Source: Arthrobacter terricola (GTDB lineage Bacteria; Actinomycetota; Actinomycetes; Actinomycetales; Micrococcaceae). Taken from it: a stretch of 64,000 nt of DNA. The notes beneath the pieces were generated by a model. That model was not told where the DNA came from. It made no database searches and was given only the letters and a program-made list of their open reading frames with translations. The stretch spans positions 248,001 through 312,000 of the forward strand of contig NZ_SMRU01000001.1 in assembly GCF_004354015.1 (NCBI RefSeq), given 5' to 3'. The translations under genes were made by a program, and so were the position numbers. This document shows positions 17,969-26,762 of this stretch, piece by piece; position 1 is the stretch's first letter; every line of letters starts with the position of its first letter.

Positions 17969-17980
17969 GTATATACCGTA
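17969..17980 (-). promoter_or_regulatory. leaderless -10 element of the CitE-like gene
   Basis: On the minus strand TACGGT then ATATAC then ATG 17968. Confidence 0.45.
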
Positions 17981-18083
17981 TCCGCCCTGCCGCCGGGAAC
18001 GCGAAGAATCGGGCGCAGGTGTGAGTTTCACTACGAACAAATCAAATGTGACAGGGACCCGGGCGCCCGGTGCCTGCGAGTGG

Positions 18084-19121
18084 TCATTTACCGGCCGGCG
18101 GGGCCGCGGTGGATCCGCGCACTTCGAGGGTGGCCGGGACGAGGTGGATCCGCTGGAGCTGGACCGGCGCCTCAAGCCGCTCGGCGAGGAACCGTCCGGC
18201 CTGGACGCCGATAGCGAAGTTGCCATTGTCCACGGAGGTCAGCGAGAGGTGGCGGATCCGGGAGAGGTATGTGTTGTCGTAACCCACCACGGAGAGATCC
18301 GAAGGCACATGGAGGCCTTGATCTGCGGCTGCTGAAAGTGCCCCGATCGCGGCGATGTCGTTGAACGCGAAGATTGCGGTGGGCCTCTTCTTCCGGGTCA
18401 GGAGGCGGCGTGAGGCAGCATAGCCGCTCTCTTCGCTCATGCCGCCGGTCTCGGTGAATTCCTCCGGATCGAGTCCGGCGTCGATCATGGCCTCGCGGAA
18501 ACCGGCGAGGCGCAATTGGCCGATTTCTCCGGGTCCGCTCAAGTGGGCAATGTAGGTGTGCCCAAGGTCAATGAGGTGTTGCGTCGCTTCGCGGGCACCC
18601 GCAGCATCGTCATTCACCACGATGTCCACGTTGGGAAGTTTCGGATCCCGTGTCCCCGCGAGGACCACCGGGATCACTTCGGCCGCCGCTTGGATGGCAT
18701 CGAATTCGGGCGTCGTTCCGACGACGACCAGCCCGTCGATGCCTTGTTGGAGCATGGCCTCCACTGAACGCCGCCCGACGCGCTGGTCGGTGTAACTGTC
18801 TGCGAGGACCGGTGACAAGCCCGAGGCGTGCAGGGTCGCAGTGAGGGCTTCCAGGACGTCCACGAACCAAGGGTTGCGGAGGTCATTGAGCAGGACGCCG
18901 ATGGTGTCGCTCTTGGTCCTCGAGAGCCCGCGTGCGTGGGCGTTTGGCTTGTACCCGAGTTCGGCGATGGCTTCGAGCACCACCATCCGGCGGGCGTCGC
19001 TTACGTGTGGAGCGTCGCGGAGTACGAGGGACACCAGCGATTTGGACACTCCGGCGCGCTCGGCGACGTCGCGGATGGTCGGCTGCCGCGGCGATCGCGC
19101 GCCGGCGTCAGGCTCGGGCAT
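18084..19121 (-). CDS. LacI-family transcriptional regulator
   Basis: 345 aa. The N-terminal HTH (about 14-60) reads TIRDVAERAGVSKSLVSLVL, with hinge LGYKPNAHARGLSRTKSDTI. A periplasmic-binding-protein-like sugar-sensing domain follows (NDLRNPWFVDVLEALTATL; AIFAFNDIAAIGALSAA; DLSVVGYDNTYLSRI). ATG 19121 has an AAGGAG SD. It is divergent from two Gfo/Idh/MocA dehydrogenases, which it most likely represses until a sugar or polyol inducer binds. The inducer cannot be read from sequence. Confidence 0.9.
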   Translation of the reverse strand: MPEPDAGARSPRQPTIRDVAERAGVSKSLVSLVLRDAPHVSDARRMVVLEAIAELGYKPNAHARGLSRTKSDTIGVLLNDLRNPWFVDVLEALTATLHASGLSPVLADSYTDQRVGRRSVEAMLQQGIDGLVVVGTTPEFDAIQAAAEVIPVVLAGTRDPKLPNVDIVVNDDAAGAREATQHLIDLGHTYIAHLSGPGEIGQLRLAGFREAMIDAGLDPEEFTETGGMSEESGYAASRRLLTRKKRPTAIFAFNDIAAIGALSAAADQGLHVPSDLSVVGYDNTYLSRIRHLSLTSVDNGNFAIGVQAGRFLAERLEAPVQLQRIHLVPATLEVRGSTAAPPAGK

Positions 19122-19195
19122 TTCGTCTCCTTAGGTCGAATCCAAGTGTAGGGCTTGCGCTCCCCGAATTACTGACGCAATATGGAACGGTCTAA

Positions 19196-19207
19196 ATTTG
19201 TCCAAAT
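19196..19207. promoter_or_regulatory. possible LacI-family operator in the divergent region
   Basis: ATTTGTCCAAAT, 5-bp inverted arms with a 2-bp centre, about 75 nt from the LacI start and 85 nt from the dehydrogenase start. It is short, so tentative. Confidence 0.25.
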
Positions 19208-19291
19208 CAGCCTCATGCGCCACGCATTGCCGCATGCAACAGCAGCAAGGCACGGCTGCGGAGCACAGCCGCACACAACAAAGGAGTCACC

Positions 19292-20473
19292 GTGATCGAG
19301 CTAGAAGGACCGCGCCTTCGCGCCGGAATGGTAGGAGGCGGGCAGGGCGCGGACATCGGGAAGACCCACCGCTTCGGCCTGCGCCTGGATGACCGGTATT
19401 CCCTGGAAGCGGGGGTGTTCGGCCGCGACGCCGGACAGTCGGCACGGATAGCAGGGAGCCTCGGGATTGCGCCCGGGCGGAGCTACGCCGGCTATGAGGA
19501 AATGGCAGAAGCCGAGGCTGAACGCCCGGACGGCATCGACGTCGTGGTGGTTGCCACGCCGAACGATAGCCACTTCCCTATCGCAAAGGCCTTCCTGGAA
19601 AAGGGCATCGCCGTGGTGTGCGAGAAGCCGCTCACGGGTGACTCCGCAAGCGCCGCGGAACTCGTGCGGATCGCCGCGGAGAACAATACGATCCTCGCCG
19701 TCCCGCATTGCTACTCCGCCTACCCGATGGTTCGCGAGGCTGCCCGCATGATCCGCGACGGCGCGCTGGGGCGCATCACATTCGTCGACGTCGAGCACGC
19801 CTCGGGCTGGGCCGCCACGCCTTTGGAACTGACCGGGCACAAGCAAGCCTCCTGGCGCACGAATCCGGACATCGCCGGTTTCCCCAGCGTGGTGGCCGAC
19901 CTCGGCACGCACGCCTACCACCTCGCCCGCTACATCACGGGCCTGGAGGCCGAGGAACTCGCCGGCCAGCTCCATACGTTCGTTCCCGGCCGCCAGGTGT
20001 TCGACAACGCGACAATATCTTTGCGGTTCGACGGCGGCGTCCCCGGCCGGATTTGGGCGAGCATGGCGGCCACCGGGCACAACCACGGCCTGCGCATCCG
20101 GATCTTCGGCGATGCCGGGAGCCTCGAATGGCAACACGAGGACCCGCACCACTTGTCCGTACAGGACCTGGATGGCTCCACCACCATCCTCACGCATGGC
20201 CTCAGCACGCTCTCCGACGACGCCGCCCGCCTCACCCGGGTGGGACTGGGCCACCCCGAAGGCTTCCTGGAAGCTTTCGCGAATTTCTACCTCGACCTCG
20301 CGGACGAACTCGCCGCGCGCCGCGACGGCCGCGAGAGCACTGTCCGCGAATTGTCCTTCCCCACCGGCATCGATGGGCTCCTCGGCGTGCAGTTCGTCGA
20401 AGCCGTCGCCGCATCACACGCCAACAACGGAGCCTGGACCGTCCCGTCCGGCGCCATCAGCCAGGAGGTCTGA
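19292..20473 (+). CDS. Gfo/Idh/MocA-family oxidoreductase
   Basis: 393 aa. An NAD(P)-dependent sugar or polyol dehydrogenase. The Rossmann start is AGMVGGGQGADIGKTHRFGL (about 11-30), and the family EKP motif is in GIAVVCEKPLTGDSA (about 107-121). The catalytic-domain block LGTHAYHLARYITGLEAEEL (about 208-227) carries the conserved His. GTG 19292 has AAAGGAG 6 nt before. Its stop is 2 nt from the second dehydrogenase start. The two probably act sequentially or as a pair on an inositol- or sugar-type substrate under the divergent LacI regulator. Confidence 0.85.
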   Translation: MIELEGPRLRAGMVGGGQGADIGKTHRFGLRLDDRYSLEAGVFGRDAGQSARIAGSLGIAPGRSYAGYEEMAEAEAERPDGIDVVVVATPNDSHFPIAKAFLEKGIAVVCEKPLTGDSASAAELVRIAAENNTILAVPHCYSAYPMVREAARMIRDGALGRITFVDVEHASGWAATPLELTGHKQASWRTNPDIAGFPSVVADLGTHAYHLARYITGLEAEELAGQLHTFVPGRQVFDNATISLRFDGGVPGRIWASMAATGHNHGLRIRIFGDAGSLEWQHEDPHHLSVQDLDGSTTILTHGLSTLSDDAARLTRVGLGHPEGFLEAFANFYLDLADELAARRDGRESTVRELSFPTGIDGLLGVQFVEAVAASHANNGAWTVPSGAISQEV

Positions 20474-20475
20474 CC

Positions 20476-21471
20476 ATGCAACGCTTCGCCCTGATCGGCG
20501 CCGGATTCATCGGTTCCGTGCACGCCGCCAACCTCGCCGCGAATCCGGACGTGGACTTCGCGCTCGTGTACGAGGTCGACCCGCAGCGGGCGGCGACGGT
20601 CGCCGGATCGTTCGGTGCCGCCGTCGCTCATAGCTTGGATGAGGTGTTCGACGCCGGGACGGTGGACGCGGTGTTCGTGGCCTCCTCGACGGACACCCAC
20701 GCGGAACATGTGCGGCGGGCGGCGGATGCGGGGATCGCGGTGTTGTGCGAGAAGCCGATCGACCTCGATCTTGCCCACGCGAAGGAAACCGCCGAATACG
20801 CCGCGCAGCGCTCGACGCGGGCCATGGTGGATTTCAACCGCCGCTTCGACCGCGACTACGCCGAACTGAAACGGATCGTTGATTCGGGCGAAATCGGCAG
20901 CGTGGAACTCATCCAGCTTTCGAGCCGTGGACCTGCGATGCCTCCGCTCGAGTACATTGCCGTTTCGGGCGGGCAGATGCGCGACCAGGCGGTCCATTTC
21001 TTTGACCTCGCGCGTTGGATTGCCGGCGTGGATCCCGTGGAGGTCTTTGCGACTGGATCTACGATGGCCGAGCCGCGGCTGGCCGACTACGGTGACGTCG
21101 ACACGTCCGTGGTCAGCCTTCGCCTGCCGGGCGGCGCCCTGGTCCAGATCGACTGCACCCGCCGCACGGGCTACGGCTACGACGAGCGCATCGAGGTGCT
21201 CGGTTCCAAGGGCATGGCGGAAGCGCGGCGGCACCGCAACGGCAATGTGTCGCGTTACGGTGCCGGCACCGTGACGGACGACGGCCTCCACCCTGGCTGG
21301 TTCGAGCGGGTCAAGCCCACGTACGCAGCAGCACTCGCCGCTTTCGTGGACGCGCTCGAGAAGGGCACCCCGATCACGCCGTCGCTTGAAGACGGACTCA
21401 AGGCGCAGGCCATCGCCGAAGCGGCCACGCGGTCCTTGGCCAGCGGCCGGTCGGAGCCGATCAAGTATTAA
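20476..21471 (+). CDS. Gfo/Idh/MocA dehydrogenase, inositol 2-dehydrogenase-like
   Basis: 331 aa, IolG-like length. MQRFALIGAGFIGSVHAANL carries the NAD loop (GAGFIG). EKP is in AVLCEKPIDLDLAH (about 91-104), and the catalytic region includes GGQMRDQAVHFFDLARWIAG (about 165-184, with the DxxxH-type pair) and YGYDERIEVLGSKG. It resembles myo-inositol 2-dehydrogenases but the substrate is not proven. ATG 20476 has GGAGGT 7 nt upstream; the long open frame before it is only the shadow of the previous gene. No sugar transporter is attached to the pair, which is unusual. Confidence 0.83.
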   Translation: MQRFALIGAGFIGSVHAANLAANPDVDFALVYEVDPQRAATVAGSFGAAVAHSLDEVFDAGTVDAVFVASSTDTHAEHVRRAADAGIAVLCEKPIDLDLAHAKETAEYAAQRSTRAMVDFNRRFDRDYAELKRIVDSGEIGSVELIQLSSRGPAMPPLEYIAVSGGQMRDQAVHFFDLARWIAGVDPVEVFATGSTMAEPRLADYGDVDTSVVSLRLPGGALVQIDCTRRTGYGYDERIEVLGSKGMAEARRHRNGNVSRYGAGTVTDDGLHPGWFERVKPTYAAALAAFVDALEKGTPITPSLEDGLKAQAIAEAATRSLASGRSEPIKY

Positions 21472-21564
21472 CCCAGCCGTGCGGCCAAACCGCAAGGCAC
21501 ACGTGCAAAAAGGACCATCAAAGCGGCGTTAAAGGGCTGCGAGGTTCACGAATCTCAATAGAAC

Positions 21565-21598
21565 GACACCGGGGGACATTGTGTCCCCCGGTGTCTTT
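21565..21598 (+). terminator. terminator after the dehydrogenase pair
   Basis: A perfect 14-bp stem (21565-21578 with 21582-21595), 3-nt loop, followed by TTT. It separates the dehydrogenase operon from the ABC transporter. Confidence 0.85.
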
Positions 21599-21758
21599 GA
21601 ATTTCCCGGAATTGCGCCCGATTTCCCCCGGTTTCCCGCCGTTTCCGAGCGTTACCGCCGGGCTTTCCATCGCTTCTGGAGATGCGATTACATCGTTCCC
21701 ACCGGCTTTCCGGCCGGGTTCGGACCAACGAAATCCATTCCCCAGAAAGTAGCTCCCC

Positions 21759-22832
21759 ATGAAACTGCAACTGCCCCTGCTAAGCGTCGCGGCCGCCGTC
21801 GTACTTGCGCTGACGGTGACCGGTTGCGGCGGCTCGGCCCAGGCAGGAGACCAGCCCGGCGGCACGGCGAACGGCCAGCCGGAAGTCAAGGTACTCCGCT
21901 ACCAGGGCTCGGCCAACAACGTGGGCCTCGCCGAGCTCGCCCAAGACCTCGGCTACCTGGGCGACATCAAGCTTGACTGGGTGGGCAACACCACCAGCGG
22001 CCCCCAGGACATCCAGTCTGCGGCCACCAACCAGACCGACTTCGGCGGAGCATTCGCCGGAGCCGTGGTGAAACTGGAGGAAGCCGGCGCTCCCGTCACC
22101 GCCGTCGTGAACTACTACGGCGAAGACCAGAAGACCTTCAACGGCTTCTACGTCAAGGCCGACAGCCCCATCAAGGCACCGCGTGACCTCATCGGCAAGA
22201 AGATCGCGGTCAATACCCTTGGCGCCCACTCCGAAGCGGTCATCAACACCTACCTGACGAAGAACGGGCTCAGCCAGGATGAGATCAAGCAGGTCCAATT
22301 GGTAGTTGTTCCGCCCAACGACACCGAAGAAGCGCTGCGCCGCGGCCAAGTGGACGTCGCGTCCCTCGGCGGGGTCCTGCAGGATCATGCGATCGCCGCG
22401 GGCGGCCTCCGTTCGCTCTTCAATGACTATGAACTGTTCGGCACCTTCGCCGGCGGGCAGATCGTGCTCCGCAACGACTTCATCGCCAAGAATCCGAACA
22501 CCGCCAGGATCTTCACCACAGCTGTTGCGAAGGCGATCAAATGGGAAACCGATACGCCCCGTGATGAAGTGATCGCCCGGTTCAAGAAGATCATCGACGC
22601 CCGCGGACGCAACGAAAGCACCGCCAACCTGCAGTACTGGAAGAGCCCGGGCGTGCCGGACAACGGCGTGATCAAGGACGAGGACTTCAGCCGCTGGGCG
22701 ACCTGGCTCAAGACCGCCGGAATCGTCAAGGGCGATCTGACGCCGTCGAAGTACTACACGAACAAGTTCAACGAGCTCGCGACCGGCGCTTTCAGCACTT
22801 CCACCCCCAGCACCGCGAGCAAGGGATCGTGA
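21759..22832 (+). CDS. ABC transporter substrate-binding lipoprotein, sulfonate/taurine type
   Basis: 357 aa. A lipoprotein signal with lipobox VTGC (Cys about 24) is followed by a Gly-rich linker. The mature part matches SsuA/TauA/NMT1-like binding proteins: VLRYQGSANNVGLAELAQDL, TDFGGAFAGAVVKLEEAGAP (about 89-108), DLIGKKIAVNTLGAHSE, and RRGQVDVASLGG. Anchored outside the cell, it would deliver its ligand to the permease encoded two genes on. The stop overlaps the next start (TGATG), a sign of coupling. The downstream TauD-like dioxygenase points to an organosulfur ligand. Confidence 0.82.
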   Translation: MKLQLPLLSVAAAVVLALTVTGCGGSAQAGDQPGGTANGQPEVKVLRYQGSANNVGLAELAQDLGYLGDIKLDWVGNTTSGPQDIQSAATNQTDFGGAFAGAVVKLEEAGAPVTAVVNYYGEDQKTFNGFYVKADSPIKAPRDLIGKKIAVNTLGAHSEAVINTYLTKNGLSQDEIKQVQLVVVPPNDTEEALRRGQVDVASLGGVLQDHAIAAGGLRSLFNDYELFGTFAGGQIVLRNDFIAKNPNTARIFTTAVAKAIKWETDTPRDEVIARFKKIIDARGRNESTANLQYWKSPGVPDNGVIKDEDFSRWATWLKTAGIVKGDLTPSKYYTNKFNELATGAFSTSTPSTASKGS

Positions 22833-23755
22833 TGACCGCCAAAATCAGCCTCCAGAACGTCAGCAAGCAATTCACGGTCCGCGCCGGAAAGGGACCGAAA
22901 GGCCTCAAAGGCGGCGCGAAAGAAGCAACCATCCTGACCGCCCTCGACGCACTCAGCCTGGACGTGCGCGACGGCGAATTCCTCACCCTGGTGGGGCCAA
23001 GCGGTTCCGGCAAGACCACCTTGCTGGACCTCCTGGCCGGTCTGACCACGCCCACCTCCGGCGAGGTATTGGTGGACGGCCGGCCGGTGACGGGACCCGG
23101 GAAGGACCGAGCCGTGGTTTTCCAGCAGTATGCGCTGTTCCCGTGGCGGACTGCCTCCGCCAACGTCTCCATCGGCCTCGAAGGCAAAGGCCCGGATGGC
23201 CGCAAGCTCACTCGCCGCGAGCGCGCCGCCAAGGCTAGCGAATACCTCGCGTTGGTGGGTCTGGCCGGCTTCGAGGACCGCTTCCCGCACGAGCTCTCGG
23301 GCGGCATGAAGCAGCGCGTGGCCATCGCCCGTAGCCTCGCTTATGAGCCCGACGTGCTGCTCATGGATGAGCCTTTCGCCGCCTTGGACGCCCAGACCCG
23401 CGAACAGCTCCAGGACGAACTCCTGCGCATTTGGCGGGCGACCGGCAAGACGATCGTGTTCATCACCCACGGGATCGACGAGGCCGTGTACCTGGGGCAG
23501 CGCGTCGCCGTCCTGAGTGCACGCCCAGGCCGGCTCAAGGAAATCGTGGACGTGGATATTCCGGACCGCGTCGGCGACGAGGACATCCGCTCGCATCCCG
23601 CCTTCGTCGAGCAACGCCACAAGGTCTGGACTTTGCTCCACGATGAGGTCCGCGTGGCCCAGGATGCCGGCCACCGAAAGATCCTGCCCGACGGAACCGC
23701 TCCCGACGAAACACCGACCACCAACCCCTCAAACCATGAAAGGAGCGCAGCCTGA
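22832..23755 (+). CDS. ABC transporter ATP-binding protein, SsuB/TauB-like
   Basis: About 307 aa from ATG 22832, which overlaps the preceding stop; GTG 22829 is an alternative. Walker A is LVGPSGSGKTTLLDLLAGL (about 54-72). The Q-loop is VVFQQYALFPWRTA, the signature ELSGGMKQRVAIARSL, Walker B VLLMDEPFAALDAQ, and the switch His is in VFITHGIDEAVYL. A longer-than-usual lysine/glycine-rich insertion (AGKGPKGLKGGAKEA, about 18-32) follows strand 1. Its stop overlaps the permease ATG (TGATG). It energises uptake by the neighbouring permease. Confidence 0.88.
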   Translation: MTAKISLQNVSKQFTVRAGKGPKGLKGGAKEATILTALDALSLDVRDGEFLTLVGPSGSGKTTLLDLLAGLTTPTSGEVLVDGRPVTGPGKDRAVVFQQYALFPWRTASANVSIGLEGKGPDGRKLTRRERAAKASEYLALVGLAGFEDRFPHELSGGMKQRVAIARSLAYEPDVLLMDEPFAALDAQTREQLQDELLRIWRATGKTIVFITHGIDEAVYLGQRVAVLSARPGRLKEIVDVDIPDRVGDEDIRSHPAFVEQRHKVWTLLHDEVRVAQDAGHRKILPDGTAPDETPTTNPSNHERSAA

Positions 23756-24666
23756 TGAGCACCACACTCACCCGCCAGGCCGCCGCGGCCACCGCGCCAA
23801 GCCAGCCTCCCGCCGTCGGGAGCCACAGTCCGTCCAAGACGACAAGCAAGCGTGCGACGGCGGCCGCCACCTTCCTGCGGGCCGTCGCCGCCCGCCTCGG
23901 TTCAGGCGTGTGGAAGGTGGCCGGGATCCTCGCGTTCCTTGCCCTGTGGGAGCTCGGTCCGACGTACCTCGCGGACTCCTCCACGAGGGTCTTCCTGCCG
24001 CCGCTGCACGACGTCCTCGCCGCGTGGGGCAAGCTCTATGAATCCGGAACCATCCAAGGACACTTGGCAGCGAGCCTCACGCGCTCCGTAACCGGATTCG
24101 GTGCAGCCCTCGTGGCAGGCATTTCCCTCGGCTTGCTGATCGCCTGGTACCCGCGGCTCAATGCCATCCTCAATCCGCTGCTGGAACTGTTCCGCAACAC
24201 CGCCGCGCTCGCCCTGCTCCCGGTTTTCACGCTGCTTCTGGGGATCGGAGAGGAATCCAAGATCAGCATTGTGGCCTACGCCGCGTTCTTCCCCGTGCTG
24301 CTCAACACGATCGCCGGGGTGAAGACGGTGGATCCCCTGCTCATCCGGGCTGCGAAGTCGCTTGGCTTGAACAGCTTCCGGCTCTTCCAGAAGGTCATCC
24401 TGCCCTCGGCTGTTCCCACGATCTTCACGGGCATCCGCATGGCGGGCACCGCCTCCATCCTGGTGCTCATTGCCGCAGAAATGGTCGGCGCCAAGGCCGG
24501 GCTCGGCTATTTGATCGTGAACGCCCAGAGCAGCTTCCTCATCCCGGACATGTACGCGGGAATCCTCACGGTGTCCTTGCTGGGCCTTGCCGTGAACTTC
24601 CTGCTCGTCGCCTTGGAACGGCACTTCTCCCGGTGGCGGACCGCCGTCGGGGCCGCTTCCTCCTGA
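23755..24666 (+). CDS. ABC transporter permease, SsuC/TauC-like
   Basis: 303 aa. A roughly 45-residue cytoplasmic N-terminus is rich in Ala/Thr/Lys. About six transmembrane helices follow. The EAA-type loop that docks with the ATPase is AAKSLGLNSFRLFQKVILPS (about 198-217). It is the third gene of a tightly overlapped ABC operon and is followed 39 nt later by the TauD-like dioxygenase. Family: BPD_transp_1 of the nitrate/sulfonate/taurine class. Confidence 0.86.
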   Translation: MSTTLTRQAAAATAPSQPPAVGSHSPSKTTSKRATAAATFLRAVAARLGSGVWKVAGILAFLALWELGPTYLADSSTRVFLPPLHDVLAAWGKLYESGTIQGHLAASLTRSVTGFGAALVAGISLGLLIAWYPRLNAILNPLLELFRNTAALALLPVFTLLLGIGEESKISIVAYAAFFPVLLNTIAGVKTVDPLLIRAAKSLGLNSFRLFQKVILPSAVPTIFTGIRMAGTASILVLIAAEMVGAKAGLGYLIVNAQSSFLIPDMYAGILTVSLLGLAVNFLLVALERHFSRWRTAVGAASS

Positions 24667-24705
24667 TACCCGCACCACCAGAACCCACAAAGTAAGGAAG
24701 AAACC

Positions 24706-25626
24706 ATGTCAATCGCTACCGAAACCAAACTCGAATTCGCCAAACTCGGTTCCCGCATCGGCGCCGAAATCCGGGGCCTCGACCTCAGCGGCGACCTCTC
24801 CGCCGAAACCGTCGCGCAGATCAGGGCGGCCCTCAACGAGCACAAAGCCCTGGTGTTCCGTGAGGCCAACATCCTGAGCGACGAGGCGCAATTGAAGTTC
24901 GCCAGCCACTTTGGACCGCTCACCACCGCGCATCCCACTGTGGCATCCGTGGAAGGCGAAGCGAACGTCCTTCCGGTGGACAGCGAAAACGGCTCGGCCA
25001 ACAATTGGCACACCGATGTCACGTTCGTGGTGAACCCTCCCCAGGCGTCCACCCTGCGCAGCATCGACCTTCCCGCGTATGGCGGCGAAACCTTGATCGC
25101 GAGCTCGGCCGGGGCGTACCAGGACCTGCCGGACGAACTGCGCAACTTCGCCGACACGCTGTGGGCCATCCACACCAACGATTACGACTACTCCGTACCG
25201 AAGAACCTTGAGCACGAAAACGCGGAGGAGCGGCGCAAGGAGTTCACCCGCCTCAAGTTCGAAACCGCGCACCCCGTGGTGCGGGTCCACCCCCTGACCG
25301 GCGAGCGCGGATTGTTTATTGGGGGATTCGCGCAGCGCCTCCGGATCGTGGGTCTGTCCAACACTGAGTCAAAGGACATCATCCGCTTGCTTCAGGCCTA
25401 CGTAACCCGGCCCGAGAACGTTGTGCGGGTGAACTGGGAGCCGAACCAACTGGTCCTCTTCGACAACCGGATCACCCAGCACTACGCTCCGGACAACTAC
25501 GACGGCCAGCCGCGCAAGCTCAACCGCGTGACCATCGCCGGGGACATTCCCGTGGGCGTGGACGGCAAGCCGAGCCAGTCCATCCAAGGTGACTCGTCCG
25601 CGTATTCGGTTGTCGCACCGCTATAA
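24706..25626 (+). CDS. TauD/TfdA-family alpha-ketoglutarate-dependent dioxygenase
   Basis: 306 aa. A non-heme Fe(II) enzyme. The metal triad is visible as HxD in NNWHTDVTFV (about 101-110) and the distal His in DNRITQHYAPDNY (about 249-261). The Arg that binds the 2-oxoglutarate carboxylate is probably in RKLNRVTIAGD. Relatives (TauD, AtsK) release sulfite or sulfate from taurine or alkyl sulfates. Its position after a sulfonate-type ABC transporter supports organosulfur scavenging. AAGGAAG precedes ATG 24706. No FMN-dependent SsuD/SsuE pair is present, so desulfurisation would rely on this enzyme. Confidence 0.85.
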   Translation: MSIATETKLEFAKLGSRIGAEIRGLDLSGDLSAETVAQIRAALNEHKALVFREANILSDEAQLKFASHFGPLTTAHPTVASVEGEANVLPVDSENGSANNWHTDVTFVVNPPQASTLRSIDLPAYGGETLIASSAGAYQDLPDELRNFADTLWAIHTNDYDYSVPKNLEHENAEERRKEFTRLKFETAHPVVRVHPLTGERGLFIGGFAQRLRIVGLSNTESKDIIRLLQAYVTRPENVVRVNWEPNQLVLFDNRITQHYAPDNYDGQPRKLNRVTIAGDIPVGVDGKPSQSIQGDSSAYSVVAPL

Positions 25627-25659
25627 CAGACTGTGTGTTGTTGCAGCCATAAGAGCCGG

Positions 25660-25703
25660 AAAAGCCCGGGCTGACCCGCGTTGTGCGGGCAGCCCGGGCT
25701 TTT
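25660..25703. terminator. bidirectional terminator between the dioxygenase and the aldo/keto reductase
   Basis: A 14-bp outer stem beginning AAAA and ending TTTT (25660-25673 with 25690-25703), with an inner CCCGC/GCGGG stem. The A/T ends make it functional for both convergent genes. Confidence 0.9.
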
Positions 25704-25713
25704 GGCGTTACGT

Positions 25714-26661
25714 TTATGGGAGCCTGTTCCCCCGCGCCGCCACCCACAGGGCGTACCACTCGGTGCGGGTCATCGCCTTGGCTGCGGCAGCCGCGTCCCC
25801 GCACGCCGCGATCCTGGCCGGATTGGAACTGCCCACCACCGGGGAAATCCGTGCCGGATGCTTCATGAGCCAGCCCAGCAAGACCGCTTCGGGCGTGGTT
25901 CCCTTGGTATCCGCGAGCTCTGTCAGTAGCCCGGCGGTCGCCGCGTCGGCCGCTGTGGCGCCATCCGCCGTCGAGCCCGTATAGCGGCCCTGGGCGAGCG
26001 AACCATAGGCTTGCAGCTCAATCCCGTTGCTCACGCAATGTTCCACGGTGCCGTGCGGGAAGCTGTAGCCAAGCGCGTCGTCGTGGTTGACCAGGACAGT
26101 GCTCTCGAGCCAGGCGCGCCTGTGCAGGCTCATTTCCAGTTGGTTGGCGACAATCGGCACCTCCAGGTGTTCCTGCAGGAAAGCGATCTGGGCGCCGGAC
26201 ATGTTGGACACGCCCAATTGCCGCACCTTGCCTTCCGTGATGAGCTGCCCGACGGCGGCCGCCACCTCGGCGGGCTCCATGAGCGGATCCGGCCGGTGAA
26301 GCAGGAGGACGTCCACGTAGTCTGTACGAAGCCGTTTGAGGCTTCCGTTGACCCGGTCCAGAATGGCGTCCTTGCTGAGGTCGTAGTAGCCGTCCCTTCC
26401 GGCTTCGGCGAGGCGGATTCCACACTTGGTCTGCAGCTCAATTTTTTCGCGCAGGCCAGATGTCCGGGACAAAACCTCACCGAACACGGCTTCCGATTTC
26501 CCGCCGCGGTAGATGTCGGCGTGGTCGAACAGGGTAATCCCGATGCCCATGGCCGCTTCGATCGCTGCCGCCGCCTGGTCTATCTCTTCGTTGCCATAGT
26601 CGGGGCTGTCCCACGGGCCTCCCAAGCCCATGCAGCCGTAAATCAACCTCTTTGCAGTCAT
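25714..26661 (-). CDS. aldo/keto reductase, YdhF-like
   Basis: 315 aa. An NADPH-dependent TIM-barrel reductase. The catalytic tetrad is visible: Asp/Tyr in TLFDHADIYRGGKSE (about 43-57), Lys in ELQTKCGIRL, and His in VLLLHRPDPL. GVSNMSGAQIAFLQEHLEVP and the cofactor-binding SPVVGSSNPARI near the C-terminus are typical. The substrate is unknown. ATG 26661 is chosen over TTG 26667; the upstream GAAAGAG is a modest SD. It lies downstream of the alpha-glucosidase on the same strand, separated from it by a 65-bp palindrome. Confidence 0.85.
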   Translation of the reverse strand: MTAKRLIYGCMGLGGPWDSPDYGNEEIDQAAAAIEAAMGIGITLFDHADIYRGGKSEAVFGEVLSRTSGLREKIELQTKCGIRLAEAGRDGYYDLSKDAILDRVNGSLKRLRTDYVDVLLLHRPDPLMEPAEVAAAVGQLITEGKVRQLGVSNMSGAQIAFLQEHLEVPIVANQLEMSLHRRAWLESTVLVNHDDALGYSFPHGTVEHCVSNGIELQAYGSLAQGRYTGSTADGATAADAATAGLLTELADTKGTTPEAVLLGWLMKHPARISPVVGSSNPARIAACGDAAAAAKAMTRTEWYALWVAARGNRLP

Positions 26662-26685
26662 TTTCAAACTCTTTCACAACACAAA

Positions 26686-26750
26686 GCAACGCGGGGTCAC
26701 TTACGGCCCGTCCCGAGGGACATCATGGGCTGTAAGTGACCCCGAGTTGC
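26686..26750. repeat. 65-bp palindromic repeat, copy A
   Basis: An imperfect palindrome with arms of about 24 nt (GCAACGCGGGGTCACTTACG and its near-complement), 12 nt after the alpha-glucosidase stop. The same 65-nt element recurs at 47281 and 48332. It can form a long hairpin and probably ends transcription of the glucosidase gene. Confidence 0.85.
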
Positions 26751-26762
26751 ATGGAGGAGGGG

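Noticed and set aside
19708..20475. A 256-codon upstream extension of the second Gfo/Idh/MocA gene
   Set aside because: Out-of-frame reading of the previous dehydrogenase. ATG 20476 has a proper SD and begins the Rossmann fold directly.
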